From Desulfovibrio sp. (GTDB lineage: Bacteria; Desulfobacterota; Desulfovibrionia; Desulfovibrionales; Desulfovibrionaceae): a stretch of DNA of 64,000 nt. The position numbers and the translations under genes were made by a program. Shown piece after piece: positions 43,575-52,751 of the stretch. The notes below the pieces were generated by a model. The model was not told the origin of the DNA and did not search any database. It saw nothing but the letters and a program-made list of their open reading frames with translations. Within the stretch, counting starts at the first letter, position 1. Each line of letters starts with the position of its first letter. The DNA is taken from positions 162,549 through 226,548 of the forward strand of contig JAISTH010000071.1 of the NCBI GenBank assembly GCA_031272715.1. Direction: 5' to 3'.

Positions 43575-45182
43575 TCATGTCGCGTTCTCTTCACTCATAG
43601 CATTTTTCATCGCAGATTTGATCCGTTCCTTCAGTCGCTTGTGCTTCTCCACGAGCGGCGGGTAGATTTCGTCGATTTTCGCTTTGAGAACGGTCTGTGC
43701 GACTGTCGGTCCTTCCTTCCCTCCCCTCATCGCAAGTATCTCGTCCGAAATATCCTCGGGGAGCGTTCCCCTCTTTGCAGCCTCGTGCGCAACGGTCCAT
43801 CCCTCTTCAGTGTGTATATCCCATTTGTCGAATCCTTTCGGCAGAGCACCTATTTTTGCACAGAAAAATGCAATGCAATCGTGGTCTTTTCTATTCACAC
43901 TAGCAAAATCATGGATTTCAAGTTCCCAATCATCGAAATCGTGAGGCAGTTTGCGGTACATGGCAGCATTACGTAGCAAGCTGCATTTGTCACTCGATAT
44001 AATTTTCCAGTCACTAAAACCATTTGGTAAAGTAAATCTATGCATATAGACTTCAGCAACAGTTCTGTCCTGGGCGTCGGTAATACGCCATTCATTGAAA
44101 TTCTCCGGCAGGGTATTGACAGTTGCGGCGTAGTGTGCCACGGAATTGCCATAGGCATCTTTATGTCTCCAGTCGGAGAAACCTTCAGGAAGTCCATCAG
44201 TCATGGCGGCAAGGTGAAAGATGCTCATGGTGTCATTGTCTAGTGTCAAGTCAGCATCATTGAACGCTATGTGGTCTAGTGGCAATATGTTCAATCCGCC
44301 AAGTAGTGTAATGCCACCGACATTTTCAAATACTAGATCATTTTCTCTGTTTTTTTCATCAAGGAGGGTCTCATGCACTCTTTTTAGCAGGCGTACTACT
44401 GGCATCGAGTTGTCAATTGAGTACATTGCCAGCAGATCATCGACAATTGGATTTTGCGATTGGGTTGCCATCTTTTCAGTCGCGGCAATCACGTCTGACA
44501 CCTTGATGCCCGAGTCGGTAGAAAAATCTTTCGCATCCTGAGGTATCAGATCGACCTGACGTCCGGCAAGGGCTGCTGCATGGGCCACGGTCCATCCATC
44601 GTCATCGGCGAGATACCAAGCATGGAAATCCTTCGGGAGTTTTCCGACATCCGCCGCATCATGAGCCGGCGTCCGTCCTTGATCGTCCCGAAGTTGCCAT
44701 AGGTCGAAGTCCTCCGGCAGTCTTTGGTGTCTGGCGACTGTGTGAGCGATTGGACCGAATTGGTCAGTGATGGTCCATTGGTCGAAACTTGCAGGCAGGA
44801 CGCCGTTCAAGGCCGCACGGCTCGCCACGCTAAGCCCGGAACTATCGAGCCAATTCCATCCCTCGAAATCGGCCGGCAGGAATGTCATATTTATTGCGGC
44901 GACATGGGCAACGGTGTCCCCTTTGGCGTCCCGCCAGTGCCATCCTTGGAATCCTTCAGGCAGCAAGTCTCGTTCCGCCAGGAAATGCGCATGGAGCCGT
45001 CCTTCCCCATCCGGGACTTCAAGTTTGAGTTCAGGAGCGTCAGGTGCCAGATGGAGCAGGGTCCAGACTGGTATATCAATGATTTGTCGCGAAGGTTCGT
45101 GACGAGACACGAGACCTCGGTGCTGCTTTCGCCTGTGCGGTTTCGAGATGTTGTGTTTCTTTTTGTGCTTCTTGTTCGACAT
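43575..45182 (-). CDS. Ankyrin-like repeat protein 1
   Basis: 535 residues. After a strongly basic start (MSNKKHKKKHNISKPHRRK) comes IPVWTLLHLAPDAP, then about ten repeats of 26-27 residues with the pattern LPxxFxxWxxxDxxGxTVAHxAA. The GxTxAHxAA core is ankyrin-like, but the unit is shorter than the 33-residue ankyrin and has its own LPxxFxxW element. A non-repetitive insert (~190-300) separates two repeat blocks, and the protein ends with a helix (YPPLVEKHKRLKERIKSAMK). No signal peptide is seen. AGGAG precedes the ATG. It is a tandem paralogue of the next gene, moderately AT-rich, and sits inside the polyene-type cluster. Function unknown; binding proteins are the obvious guess. Confidence 0.8.
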   Translation of the reverse strand: MSNKKHKKKHNISKPHRRKQHRGLVSRHEPSRQIIDIPVWTLLHLAPDAPELKLEVPDGEGRLHAHFLAERDLLPEGFQGWHWRDAKGDTVAHVAAINMTFLPADFEGWNWLDSSGLSVASRAALNGVLPASFDQWTITDQFGPIAHTVARHQRLPEDFDLWQLRDDQGRTPAHDAADVGKLPKDFHAWYLADDDGWTVAHAAALAGRQVDLIPQDAKDFSTDSGIKVSDVIAATEKMATQSQNPIVDDLLAMYSIDNSMPVVRLLKRVHETLLDEKNRENDLVFENVGGITLLGGLNILPLDHIAFNDADLTLDNDTMSIFHLAAMTDGLPEGFSDWRHKDAYGNSVAHYAATVNTLPENFNEWRITDAQDRTVAEVYMHRFTLPNGFSDWKIISSDKCSLLRNAAMYRKLPHDFDDWELEIHDFASVNRKDHDCIAFFCAKIGALPKGFDKWDIHTEEGWTVAHEAAKRGTLPEDISDEILAMRGGKEGPTVAQTVLKAKIDEIYPPLVEKHKRLKERIKSAMKNAMSEENAT

Positions 45183-45679
45183 TCTGGGTTCTCCTAGTTA
45201 GTTCGTTACTATTTCTTGATTCTGGAAGGTGTTTGCAAATCCTGTAGCGATGGTGATGTGGAACCATGGAACACAATATTAAGAGCCTGTCAATGCTTGC
45301 CTCAACCCATGAACAGCCCTTGGAATGAATGCCACAGGTGGAGACTGCGGCTATGCTGACATTTGGCACCGGGCCTGCAGTGAATCCGACGAATAAAGCA
45401 TCGAATCTTTTTTTTGGAGAGCATGTCTCGGTGCGCGACCTGTTTCATGATCGTATGGAACTGATATCGGGCCCTAGCCATAGGATGCATCTGATGAAGA
45501 CTGCGAAGCCAATATGTCTGCAGTATGAAATGCTGAGACTATTGCAGAATGTCGCTTAATGCTTTTTCGTCAACATAGTTGCCTACTCAACTCAAGCTTA
45601 TGACTCTTAGAAATTCGAACGCAGTGTGAAGAGTTTACATAAGTAGACTATCAGAAAATTATTCTGACCTGCTTGGGGC
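45183..45679. other. Leader of ankyrin-like gene 1, related to that of gene 2
   Basis: The ~130 bases next to the start resemble the leader at 47285-47400: both hold AGGAG before the ATG and a block reading CCTGT, CGATGG, GATG, CCATGGAACAC and CCTGTCAA in that order on the plus strand. The duplication therefore included upstream DNA. The rest of the spacer is AT-rich and holds no gene. Confidence 0.6.
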
Positions 45680-47284
45680 TCAAGTTTTATTCTTTTCTGA
45701 TAGAACAGTTTCCATCGTGGATTCGATTCGTTCCATGAGTCGCTTGTGCTTCTCCACGAGCGGTGGGTAGATATTCTTGATATCCGCTTTCAAAACGGTC
45801 TCGGCGACTGTCGGTCCCTCCTTGCCTTCTCTCAGTGCAAGTATCTCGTCCGAAATATCCTCAGGAAGCGTCCCCCTGCTTGCTGCCTCGTGTGCAACGG
45901 TCCATCCGCCTTCCGTTCGTATATCCCACTTGTCGAATCCTTTAGGGAAAGCGCCGATGTATGCGCAGAAAAATGCTGCGCTATTATCGCGTTTACCATT
46001 GTCGGGAGCATATTTAGGGATATCAAGTCCCCATTTGTCAAAATCCTCAGGTAGTCTACGGAATGCAATTGCTTTATGTAACAAGCTAGTTCCATATGCC
46101 ATAGGGATTTCCCAATCATTAAACCCTTTTGGAAAAACAAAGCTGCGAATCCATAATTCAGCAACCGACTCGTTATTCTCATTTGTAAGACGCCAGTCGT
46201 TAAAATTTTCTGGAAGTGTCCCTGCCAATGCGGCCCAATGCGCAACAGTACTGCCTTCATTATTCTTGTGTGCCCAGTCTGAGAAACCTTCAGGAAGTCC
46301 CTCTGTAATTGCTGCATAGTGAGCTAGAGTAAAAGTTCTGTTTTCTACTGTCATCTCCTTCATGAGCAGTGGATCGTTTGGTGATAATGTCTTCAGTCCG
46401 CCAATTAATGAAATGCCCCCTACGCGCTTGAATTCTACTCCCTTCCCTCTGAACTCTTCGTCCAGTGAACTCTCGGATATTTTTTTAAGCAGGTAGATTT
46501 CTGGACAAGCGTTTTCCAGGCAAGGCGCTATCGTCAGATCGCCGTCCTGTAGATTTTCTAATTTTATCGATATGCTTGCAACCGTGGCCATCACGTCAGA
46601 CACCTTAATGCCCAGGTTGGTGGAGAAATCCTTCGCATCCTCCGGTATCTGGTCGCTTTGGCGATTGGCTAAGGCCGCTGCATGCGCAACGGTCCATCCA
46701 TCGTTGTCGGCGAGATGCCATGCGTGGAAATCCTTCGGGAGTTTCCCGACATCAGCCGCTTCATGAGCTGGCGTCCGCCCTCGAGCATCGCGGATCTCCC
46801 ATTTGTCGAAGTCTGGAGGCAGTCTTTGCCGTCTTGCGACAGTATGCGTAATTGGACCATCAAGGTCCATGATATCCCACTTGTCGAAGCTTGCAGGCAG
46901 GACATCGTGCATGGAGGCAAGTCTTGCCACGGATGTCCCAGAGGCATTGCGCCAATCCCAACCAGTAAATTCGTCTGGCAGGATACGTTTACTTTTCACG
47001 GCGACATGGGCGATGGTATCTCCCTGGGCGTTCGGCCAGTGCCATTCTTGGAACCCTTCAGGCAGCAGGCCTTCTTCCGCCAGAAAATGCGCAAGAAGCT
47101 TTCCCTTCCCATCCGGGAGTACAAGTTTGAGTTGCGGAGCGTCAGGTGCCAGATGCAGCAAGGTCCAGACCGGCATCTCAATGGGGCGTTTCGATGCCTC
47201 GTGGCGGGATGCGAGACCTTCGCGTTGCTTGCGCCTGCGCATTTTCGAGGCGTTCTCTTTCTTTGCGTGTTTCTTGCTCGACAT
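45680..47284 (-). CDS. Ankyrin-like repeat protein 2
   Basis: 534 residues, nearly the same length and layout as protein 1: basic start (MSSKKHAKKENASKMRRRK), then MPVWTLLHLAPDAP, about ten LPxxFxxWxxxDxxGxTVAHxAA units, a diverged insert (~190-310), and the end block YPPLVEKHKRLMERI. The end repeats and tail are best conserved between the two; the insert is most different, as expected if it decides specificity. AGGAG precedes the ATG at 47284. It starts 118 bases after the MMPL gene ends, so it could be read from the cluster's own transcript. Confidence 0.8.
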   Translation of the reverse strand: MSSKKHAKKENASKMRRRKQREGLASRHEASKRPIEMPVWTLLHLAPDAPQLKLVLPDGKGKLLAHFLAEEGLLPEGFQEWHWPNAQGDTIAHVAVKSKRILPDEFTGWDWRNASGTSVARLASMHDVLPASFDKWDIMDLDGPITHTVARRQRLPPDFDKWEIRDARGRTPAHEAADVGKLPKDFHAWHLADNDGWTVAHAAALANRQSDQIPEDAKDFSTNLGIKVSDVMATVASISIKLENLQDGDLTIAPCLENACPEIYLLKKISESSLDEEFRGKGVEFKRVGGISLIGGLKTLSPNDPLLMKEMTVENRTFTLAHYAAITEGLPEGFSDWAHKNNEGSTVAHWAALAGTLPENFNDWRLTNENNESVAELWIRSFVFPKGFNDWEIPMAYGTSLLHKAIAFRRLPEDFDKWGLDIPKYAPDNGKRDNSAAFFCAYIGAFPKGFDKWDIRTEGGWTVAHEAASRGTLPEDISDEILALREGKEGPTVAETVLKADIKNIYPPLVEKHKRLMERIESTMETVLSEKNKT

Positions 47285-47402
47285 TGTCGGATCTCCTGAC
47301 TTGCACGTTCCTGTCCCTTGAATCGGGCGGTCTTCGCGGACCCTGTCACGATGGAGATGGGGGCCATGGAACACCGGATGCATGCTCCTGTCAACGGCCG
47401 TC

Positions 47403-49721
47403 TCAGTTCGAGGTCCTGGAGCACAGGCGCGGCAGGAGCCACGCCGCCGTCGCGAGTTCCGTCCCGAGTCCCAGACATATCACCTGTCCCATGGATCGCA
47501 GGGCCGGATGCCCCGCGACGGCCAAGGCCCCCATGCCGCAGATGGCCGTCAGCGACGACACTATGATCGCCTTGCGGATCGCCCCGTCAAGGGACGATCC
47601 CACGTGGTGGGCCACCATCACCCCATGGTCGGCCGCAAGGCCGAGAACAAGGGGCATGGCCGCCATGACCGCGAGCGTCGCCGGGATTCCCGCAAGGGTG
47701 AGCCATCCGAGGACGACGCACAGGGAACACAGGGGAGGCAGCATGGCGAGCAGGGCGAGAGGGATCGACCGCAGGCAGGCGAGAAGCAGCAGTGTGCAGC
47801 AGAGCCATGCCGCGGGGATCAGGCGTTTCTCCGCATCCAGTTGCGCCGTCATGGCGCCGCCCACGTCCCGGGGATTCACGAGGGTGACGCGGGATGCGAG
47901 TTCCGGTGGAAGATCGCCCGCGTTCAGCCCGGGCGGGAGGAGGATGGCGGCCATGTCCCCGTCGGAGGATACCAGACCGTCCACGAGCGTGCCAAGGCCG
48001 GCCTCTCGGGCAAGATCCGGGGTCGCCGGCCGGACGGGTGCGTCCAGGAACGCCGTGAAGGGGGCGAAGGCGGTTTCGGCGAATCCCTGTGATCTGCCGG
48101 CGGCGGTCACGGCCTGCGCAAGCTCCGGCCGTTCCGACAGGAATTCCTTCCAGAGGGCGATGCCTTTTTCGATCCTCTCCGGGGGCGGGACGATGTCCGA
48201 CGGGGAGACGACGCTCCAGGCCGGATGCATGGCCTTGATGGTGTCGGTGGCCGACGCGAGGGTCCGGGGCAGGTCTTTCGGGTCCTCCACGACCAGCGCC
48301 TCCCATGTGGCGTTCCCCCATACGTCGCGGAGTCGCTCCGTGTCCTCGGCGATGATTTTCGCGTCCGCGCCGAGAAGTCTCGGATCCGCGTCCAGGGGGA
48401 GGCGGGAGAGCAGGATGGTGCACAGGGCGGCGAGTCCTATCGCGAGAGGGGCGATGCGGGACGTCCTGGGAACCATGGGGGGCGCCGGGGGAGGGATGGG
48501 GCCGGGGGCGGCGAAGCCCGGAAGCTGCGGCAGGACCAGCAGTGCGAGCAGGTAGCCGAAGACGAGGGTGCACAGTCCCAGCATCCCCGTCTGACGGACC
48601 GCGGGAATCCCCGAAAGGGCCAGCACGGCGAAGGCGCAGCCGTTGAGCAGCAGTATGAAGCTCAACGGGCGGGCCAGCAGGGTCCTGACGTCGCCGGCCG
48701 GGACGCCTCCCCGCATGGCGAAGTGGACGTGGAGGGCGTAGTCCTCCGCAAGCCCCAGAACCGACGCCCCGAATCCCATGGCAAGTCCCGAGAGGACCGG
48801 ATGGAGCGCGCCCGTCAGTCCGAGGCCCAGGAGTCCGGCCACGGCCGGCGTCGCCAGCAGCCAGCAGCAGGCCGGAAGGGATCGCACGAAGACGGCGTAG
48901 ACGATGGCGAAGCAGACAAGGGACAGAAGCACGATGCGGGACACGTCCCTTTGGACGGCCTCGGCGTTCGCGGCGGTGTGCCTGACGCCTCCCACGGCGA
49001 CAAGGCGCATGTCCGGGGGGAGTCTCCTCGAGGCCGCGTCGACGGCGTCCATGAGCGTCCGGGACTTCTCCACGTCGTGCATGGAGAAGGCCGGGATGAA
49101 GGCCAGCAGGACGTGACGGCCGTCGCGGCTCACGGGGAAGCCCAGGGAAGGATCGGGCCGGGGCAGTCCCGAGGCCGCGGGGAGTTTCTTGCGGACGATG
49201 TTCCGCAGGTTCAGGGGATCGACGGCGATGTCCCGGGCCATGCCCGGAATGGGGAGACGTTCGAGGTCGGCCTTGGCCTCGGCGAGTCTTGCGGCGATCG
49301 CCCCGGGCATCGTGGCCTTGAGCAGCTCCGGAAGGTCCCGATCCTCGAGAAGCGAGGGGAGCAGGCGCAGCAGCCCTTCGGCGGAGGGCGGGACGGGTCG
49401 CACGGGCGTCGCGAGCTCTTTCGGGACGAGGGCGAGGATATCCCGGGCGGCCTCGGCAAGGGCCCGTTCCCCGTTCGGGGATTGGGCGGCGATGTCCACC
49501 AGCAGCATCCGCGACATGGGGAGCATGTCCAGCCCTTTGGCCATGCGCCGGATTGCCGGGGCGTCGTCGGGAAAGAACGGGAGGGAGGAGGCGTCGAGGT
49601 CGAGGGTCAGGCATCGCCACAGGGCGAGCAGGCACAGGACGGCCGTCGCGGCGAGGATGAATGGGCGGCGGGCCATGAAGTGCGTCCGCTCCGCATCCGG
49701 CGGACATCCCGCCAGAATCAT
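47403..49721 (-). CDS. MMPL/RND-type exporter
   Basis: 772 residues with two halves, each a transmembrane helix, a large periplasmic loop and a block of five or so helices (for example IVLLSLVCFAIVYAVFV, VLSGLAMGFGASVLGL and, in the second half, ALLAMLPPLCSLCVVLGWL, MPLVLGLAADHGVMVAHH). The Asp in the fourth helix of each half (LAEDYALH, LAADHGVM) is the expected proton relay. In aryl-polyene clusters this protein exports the product or its lipid carrier. I start at the ATG at 49721, which overlaps the LolA-like stop; ATG at 49677 (MARRPFIL) is a credible alternative. Confidence 0.9.
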   Translation of the reverse strand: MILAGCPPDAERTHFMARRPFILAATAVLCLLALWRCLTLDLDASSLPFFPDDAPAIRRMAKGLDMLPMSRMLLVDIAAQSPNGERALAEAARDILALVPKELATPVRPVPPSAEGLLRLLPSLLEDRDLPELLKATMPGAIAARLAEAKADLERLPIPGMARDIAVDPLNLRNIVRKKLPAASGLPRPDPSLGFPVSRDGRHVLLAFIPAFSMHDVEKSRTLMDAVDAASRRLPPDMRLVAVGGVRHTAANAEAVQRDVSRIVLLSLVCFAIVYAVFVRSLPACCWLLATPAVAGLLGLGLTGALHPVLSGLAMGFGASVLGLAEDYALHVHFAMRGGVPAGDVRTLLARPLSFILLLNGCAFAVLALSGIPAVRQTGMLGLCTLVFGYLLALLVLPQLPGFAAPGPIPPPAPPMVPRTSRIAPLAIGLAALCTILLSRLPLDADPRLLGADAKIIAEDTERLRDVWGNATWEALVVEDPKDLPRTLASATDTIKAMHPAWSVVSPSDIVPPPERIEKGIALWKEFLSERPELAQAVTAAGRSQGFAETAFAPFTAFLDAPVRPATPDLAREAGLGTLVDGLVSSDGDMAAILLPPGLNAGDLPPELASRVTLVNPRDVGGAMTAQLDAEKRLIPAAWLCCTLLLLACLRSIPLALLAMLPPLCSLCVVLGWLTLAGIPATLAVMAAMPLVLGLAADHGVMVAHHVGSSLDGAIRKAIIVSSLTAICGMGALAVAGHPALRSMGQVICLGLGTELATAAWLLPRLCSRTSN

Positions 49722-50449
49722 CGGCGGCATTCCTCCGGAAGGGGCCGGTTGACCTGGACGTTCTCGAATCGCAGCGTGGTGGCGTCCCCGTTCGTGTCGA
49801 CGAAGACGAGGCCGGCGAGTCTGTCGAGGGTCGGGGCGAAGATCGCGGTCATGGCGATGAAGGGGGACTGGCCCGGTTCCCGGGGACGGAGCCGCACGCC
49901 CGGTCCCTGGGGCGTGTCCACGGTCTCGGTCTGGTAGCGTTTGGCCGTTGCGGCGGGATCGATGGCGATCCAGTCCAGCACCTGGCGCGCGATGACGTCC
50001 ATGAGCGCCGCTTCCGCATCGCGGGCCTGGACGGGTTGTCCCTCGTTCCCCCATCGTCTGGCCTTTCCCGACTCCCAGACGAACCCCGAGGCAAGGGGGG
50101 CGGTGTAGGCCCAGAGGACGCTTGAGGCCGCGGGATCGTCGGGATTGCGGCGCACGCAGAGATGGCCGGAGGAGACCAGTGGGCGGTCGAGGATGGAGAG
50201 GTTCCGCTCCTGCCGGAAGGCGGCGTGGAGGGTGCGGGTGTCGCGGGTGCGTTCGGCGACGGTTTTCAGGAGGTCGTCGGCTCCTGCCGCAACGGCGAAG
50301 TCAGCGGTGCAGGCGAGGACGATGGCGAGCCAGCAGAGAAGGCAAGGCAGGGTGCGCGGAAGGTGGCAGGTGCCAGGAAAGACGGGGGATTTCTTCGCCA
50401 TCGGTCGTGCCGCCACGGCTGTGGGGAATGCTGCCGTCCGGCGCATCAT
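49718..50449 (-). CDS. LolA-like outer-membrane lipoprotein carrier
   Basis: 243 residues. A signal peptide with a long n-region (hydrophobic core CLLCWLAIVLACTADFAV) is followed by a LolA-type beta domain: TLHAAFRQERNLSILDRPLVS, LWAYTAPL, and late strands with FIAMTAIFAPTLDRLAGLVF. It should chaperone a lipidated product across the periplasm, in the manner of ApeK. The ATG at 50449 overlaps the dehydratase stop; an internal ATG at 50402 (MAKKSPVF) gives a more usual signal peptide. Confidence 0.85.
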   Translation of the reverse strand: MMRRTAAFPTAVAARPMAKKSPVFPGTCHLPRTLPCLLCWLAIVLACTADFAVAAGADDLLKTVAERTRDTRTLHAAFRQERNLSILDRPLVSSGHLCVRRNPDDPAASSVLWAYTAPLASGFVWESGKARRWGNEGQPVQARDAEAALMDVIARQVLDWIAIDPAATAKRYQTETVDTPQGPGVRLRPREPGQSPFIAMTAIFAPTLDRLAGLVFVDTNGDATTLRFENVQVNRPLPEECRR

Positions 50450-50889
50450 GCCGTCCGCGCCGCCCCGTCTTCCAGGTAGACCTTGATCTGGCCCGTGGCC
50501 AGCACGCCTTGCGGGCCCGTGACGATGCCGTCCACGACGCTGACGTTCCCGAGGGTCGTGGCGACCGTGACTTCCGTGACCAGGACGTCGCCGACTCCTG
50601 CATCGGCCAGGACGACGATGTCCCGGAATCCTGCCAGAAATCCCAGCGGGCGTTCGCCCCCGTCCTCGCCGCCGACGCTGGAACCTGCGCCGGCGGCGAA
50701 GCACTGGGCGATGAGTTCGGGATAGGCGGCCCGTTCGAGATTGCCGTCCCCGTCGATGAAGGGATTGTCCGGTCGCAGTGTCAACCGGGCGCGGAAGGTT
50801 CCGGGGGCGGCATCCTCCAGGCCGTCCACCATCAGCATGGGCGGCCTGTGGGGCAGCAGGCGGAGGATGGCGTCGTCGGCCGGGGTCAC
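50446..50889 (-). CDS. ApeP-like hot-dog dehydratase
   Basis: 147 residues. The LPHRPPMLMVDGL motif supplies the catalytic His, and the Glu in YPELIAQCFAAGAG the catalytic acid, so both residues of a beta-hydroxyacyl-ACP dehydratase are present, unlike in the hot-dog protein at 41880. The two may form a heterodimer, as ApeI and ApeP do in aryl-polyene systems. The GTG start overlaps the lipoprotein stop (GTGA). Confidence 0.87.
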   Translation of the reverse strand: MTPADDAILRLLPHRPPMLMVDGLEDAAPGTFRARLTLRPDNPFIDGDGNLERAAYPELIAQCFAAGAGSSVGGEDGGERPLGFLAGFRDIVVLADAGVGDVLVTEVTVATTLGNVSVVDGIVTGPQGVLATGQIKVYLEDGAARTA

Positions 50890-51311
50890 TGCGTTCGGGC
50901 TGTGGCGATGGCCTTCTGGATGTCGATCTCCAAGGTCCTGACCCACTTGTTGTAATTGGGGTGGATCGCCTCGGTCCCGTCCCTCAGGGTCTTGTGCTCC
51001 ATGTTGGAACTGGACTTGTACTTTATGGAGAAGGAATCGGCGGTGTAGGGGATGTTGACGATCACGATGTGCTTGCCGCGCACGACGAGCTTGGCCTCGA
51101 TGAGGCCGGGATTGATTTCCAGCGCGGTCCAGCCGCGGCCGATGCAGGCGCTGATGATGCACTTGCGGACGGTTTCGGCGGAATAGGCCTTGTCCGTCGG
51201 AGACAGGGTGGTGGACGAAGTCACGGGTTCGATGGGTCTGGCCTTGCGGCACCCGGTGCCGACGACGAGGAAGAGGGAGAGGGCGACGAGAAGTGGGACG
51301 ATCCTTTTCAT
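50886..51311 (-). CDS. Lipoprotein of the biosynthetic cluster
   Basis: A 141-residue precursor: MKRIVPLLVALSLFLVVGTGC is a clean lipoprotein signal with lipobox VGTGC (Cys21). The mature domain has an alpha/beta look (AETVRKCIISACIGRGW, KLVVRGKHIVIVNIPYTA) and ends with a helix. Unknown function; small lipoproteins of this kind occur in aryl-polyene-type clusters. The ATG at 51311 is the only sensible start. Confidence 0.82.
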   Translation of the reverse strand: MKRIVPLLVALSLFLVVGTGCRKARPIEPVTSSTTLSPTDKAYSAETVRKCIISACIGRGWTALEINPGLIEAKLVVRGKHIVIVNIPYTADSFSIKYKSSSNMEHKTLRDGTEAIHPNYNKWVRTLEIDIQKAIATARTQ

Positions 51312-51478
51312 GGGCGGCGTTGCGCGACGTGGGCTCCGGGGGCTTTGGGAGTGTGGGCGTGGCGGGGCCGGAGGTGGCCCCGACGCCTCGGGGAGGCCGG
51401 AGTGGTCGCATCCTCCAGCGTCCTTACTAGCCATCCACGGGGATTTGTCAAGGAAGCTCGGGCAGGGACGATGGGATG

Positions 51479-52345
51479 CTACGGGATCGGGGACGATTGC
51501 ACGGCATTCCCGTGGGGCGGTCGTGCGGTATTGTCGGGGGATTCGCCGTGGGGTGCATGGCCCTGTCCGTCCGCGCCCTCGGGAAGGGCCTGAAGGAAGG
51601 CCGTCCGAACAGACCGCATGAAGGTCCTGTGGGCGAGGGGATCGTCGGCCCTTGGCGGATGCATCGGCGGCAGGACCGCCATGTGTATCCCCCCGGGCCT
51701 GAACCTCAGGCTGCCTGGCGGGCAGGCGCGGAAGCTGTCCATGATTGCCAGCGGCACGACGGGGACGCCCTCCTCGAGGGCCAGCAGGAAAGCACCGGCG
51801 TGGAATCGGCCGAGGTTCCCGTCCCGCGATCGGCGTCCCTCGGGGAAGAACACGAGGGTCGCGCCATCGGCGATGCGCTCGCGGCACCGTGCGTGGACGG
51901 TGGCCGCATCGAGGCTCTGGGCGTCGATGTAGCCGGCGCTGCGCATCATGGGGGCGAAGAAGAAGAGCAGCCTGTGGGGCCAGGACTTGCTCACGAGGCA
52001 GAGGTCGGACTGGTCCTGGGCGCCCAGCAGATAGATGTCCAGAAAGGACTGGTGGTTGGCGACGAGGATGCAGGGGGCGTGGCGCAAGGCCGTGGAGGGA
52101 TCGTCGATCCGCACCGGCAGCCAGGGGTGGAGGAGCCGCAGCATCCCCCTGCCGTAAGCCCAGATCGCCTTGCGGGCGAGACGGGAAAACCTGCCGGGGG
52201 CGCATCGGCAGAGCAGCGAGAGCGCGAACCCCAAGGGAAGACACAGGAGCGTCCAGCCGAGGAAGACGGCGTAGATGGCGATGTTGGCCGGAATCGTCTC
52301 AGGCCCCCGCCTCTCCCTTGTCCCGCAGGGCCGCGATGAAGGCAT
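51479..52345 (-). CDS. PlsC-like 1-acylglycerol-3-phosphate acyltransferase
   Basis: 288 residues. A hydrophobic anchor (IAIYAVFLGWTLLCLPLGFA) precedes the catalytic ANHQSFLD (the HX4D motif) and the FFPEGRRS block. It probably loads an acyl chain from the cluster's ACP onto a glycerol- or lipid-type acceptor. No start exists after the ACP stop in this frame, so the ATG at 52345 inside the ACP gene must be used; the overlap is 47 bases. Confidence 0.87.
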   Translation of the reverse strand: MPSSRPCGTRERRGPETIPANIAIYAVFLGWTLLCLPLGFALSLLCRCAPGRFSRLARKAIWAYGRGMLRLLHPWLPVRIDDPSTALRHAPCILVANHQSFLDIYLLGAQDQSDLCLVSKSWPHRLLFFFAPMMRSAGYIDAQSLDAATVHARCRERIADGATLVFFPEGRRSRDGNLGRFHAGAFLLALEEGVPVVPLAIMDSFRACPPGSLRFRPGGIHMAVLPPMHPPRADDPLAHRTFMRSVRTAFLQALPEGADGQGHAPHGESPDNTARPPHGNAVQSSPIP

Positions 52346-52562
52346 GGATGTCCCCCAGCGTCCGGATGTCCATCATGGCCTCCCGGTTGGTCAGCTTGAA
52401 GCCGAAGGCCTTCTCGATGACGATGACGAGGTCCACGATGTCCAGGCTGTCCAGTCCCAGGTCGTCCCGGATGTGGGCCTCTGGGCGCAGCCGTTCCGGG
52501 GCGAGTTCGAACTCCTCGGCGATTGCGCGGTTGACGGTGGCGGCGATTTCGTCGTTGGTCAT
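52299..52562 (-). CDS. Acyl carrier protein
   Basis: An 87-residue ACP. Ser39 in DDLGLDSLDIVDL is the phosphopantetheine attachment site. The helix pattern and the acidic helix II are as in type II ACPs. It is the only ACP seen in the cluster, whereas aryl-polyene clusters usually have two. ATG at 52562; it overlaps the PlsC-like gene. Confidence 0.94.
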   Translation of the reverse strand: MTNDEIAATVNRAIAEEFELAPERLRPEAHIRDDLGLDSLDIVDLVIVIEKAFGFKLTNREAMMDIRTLGDIHAFIAALRDKGEAGA

Positions 52563-52751
52563 GGCGAGGGGGCTGTGTGGGTGGTTTACACCTGTGCGGT
52601 CATGTCCCCTGCCGTGGGCCGGGCGGATGCGCTTCAGGGGGGAAATGGGCGACTGATGCATATGCCACCAAGTCGGGGGATTGGCAAGCATTCACCGCAG
52701 GTTGCGCGGATGGATCGCGGAGCGGGGCCGGGGATCAGGCAGTCGGGGGCG

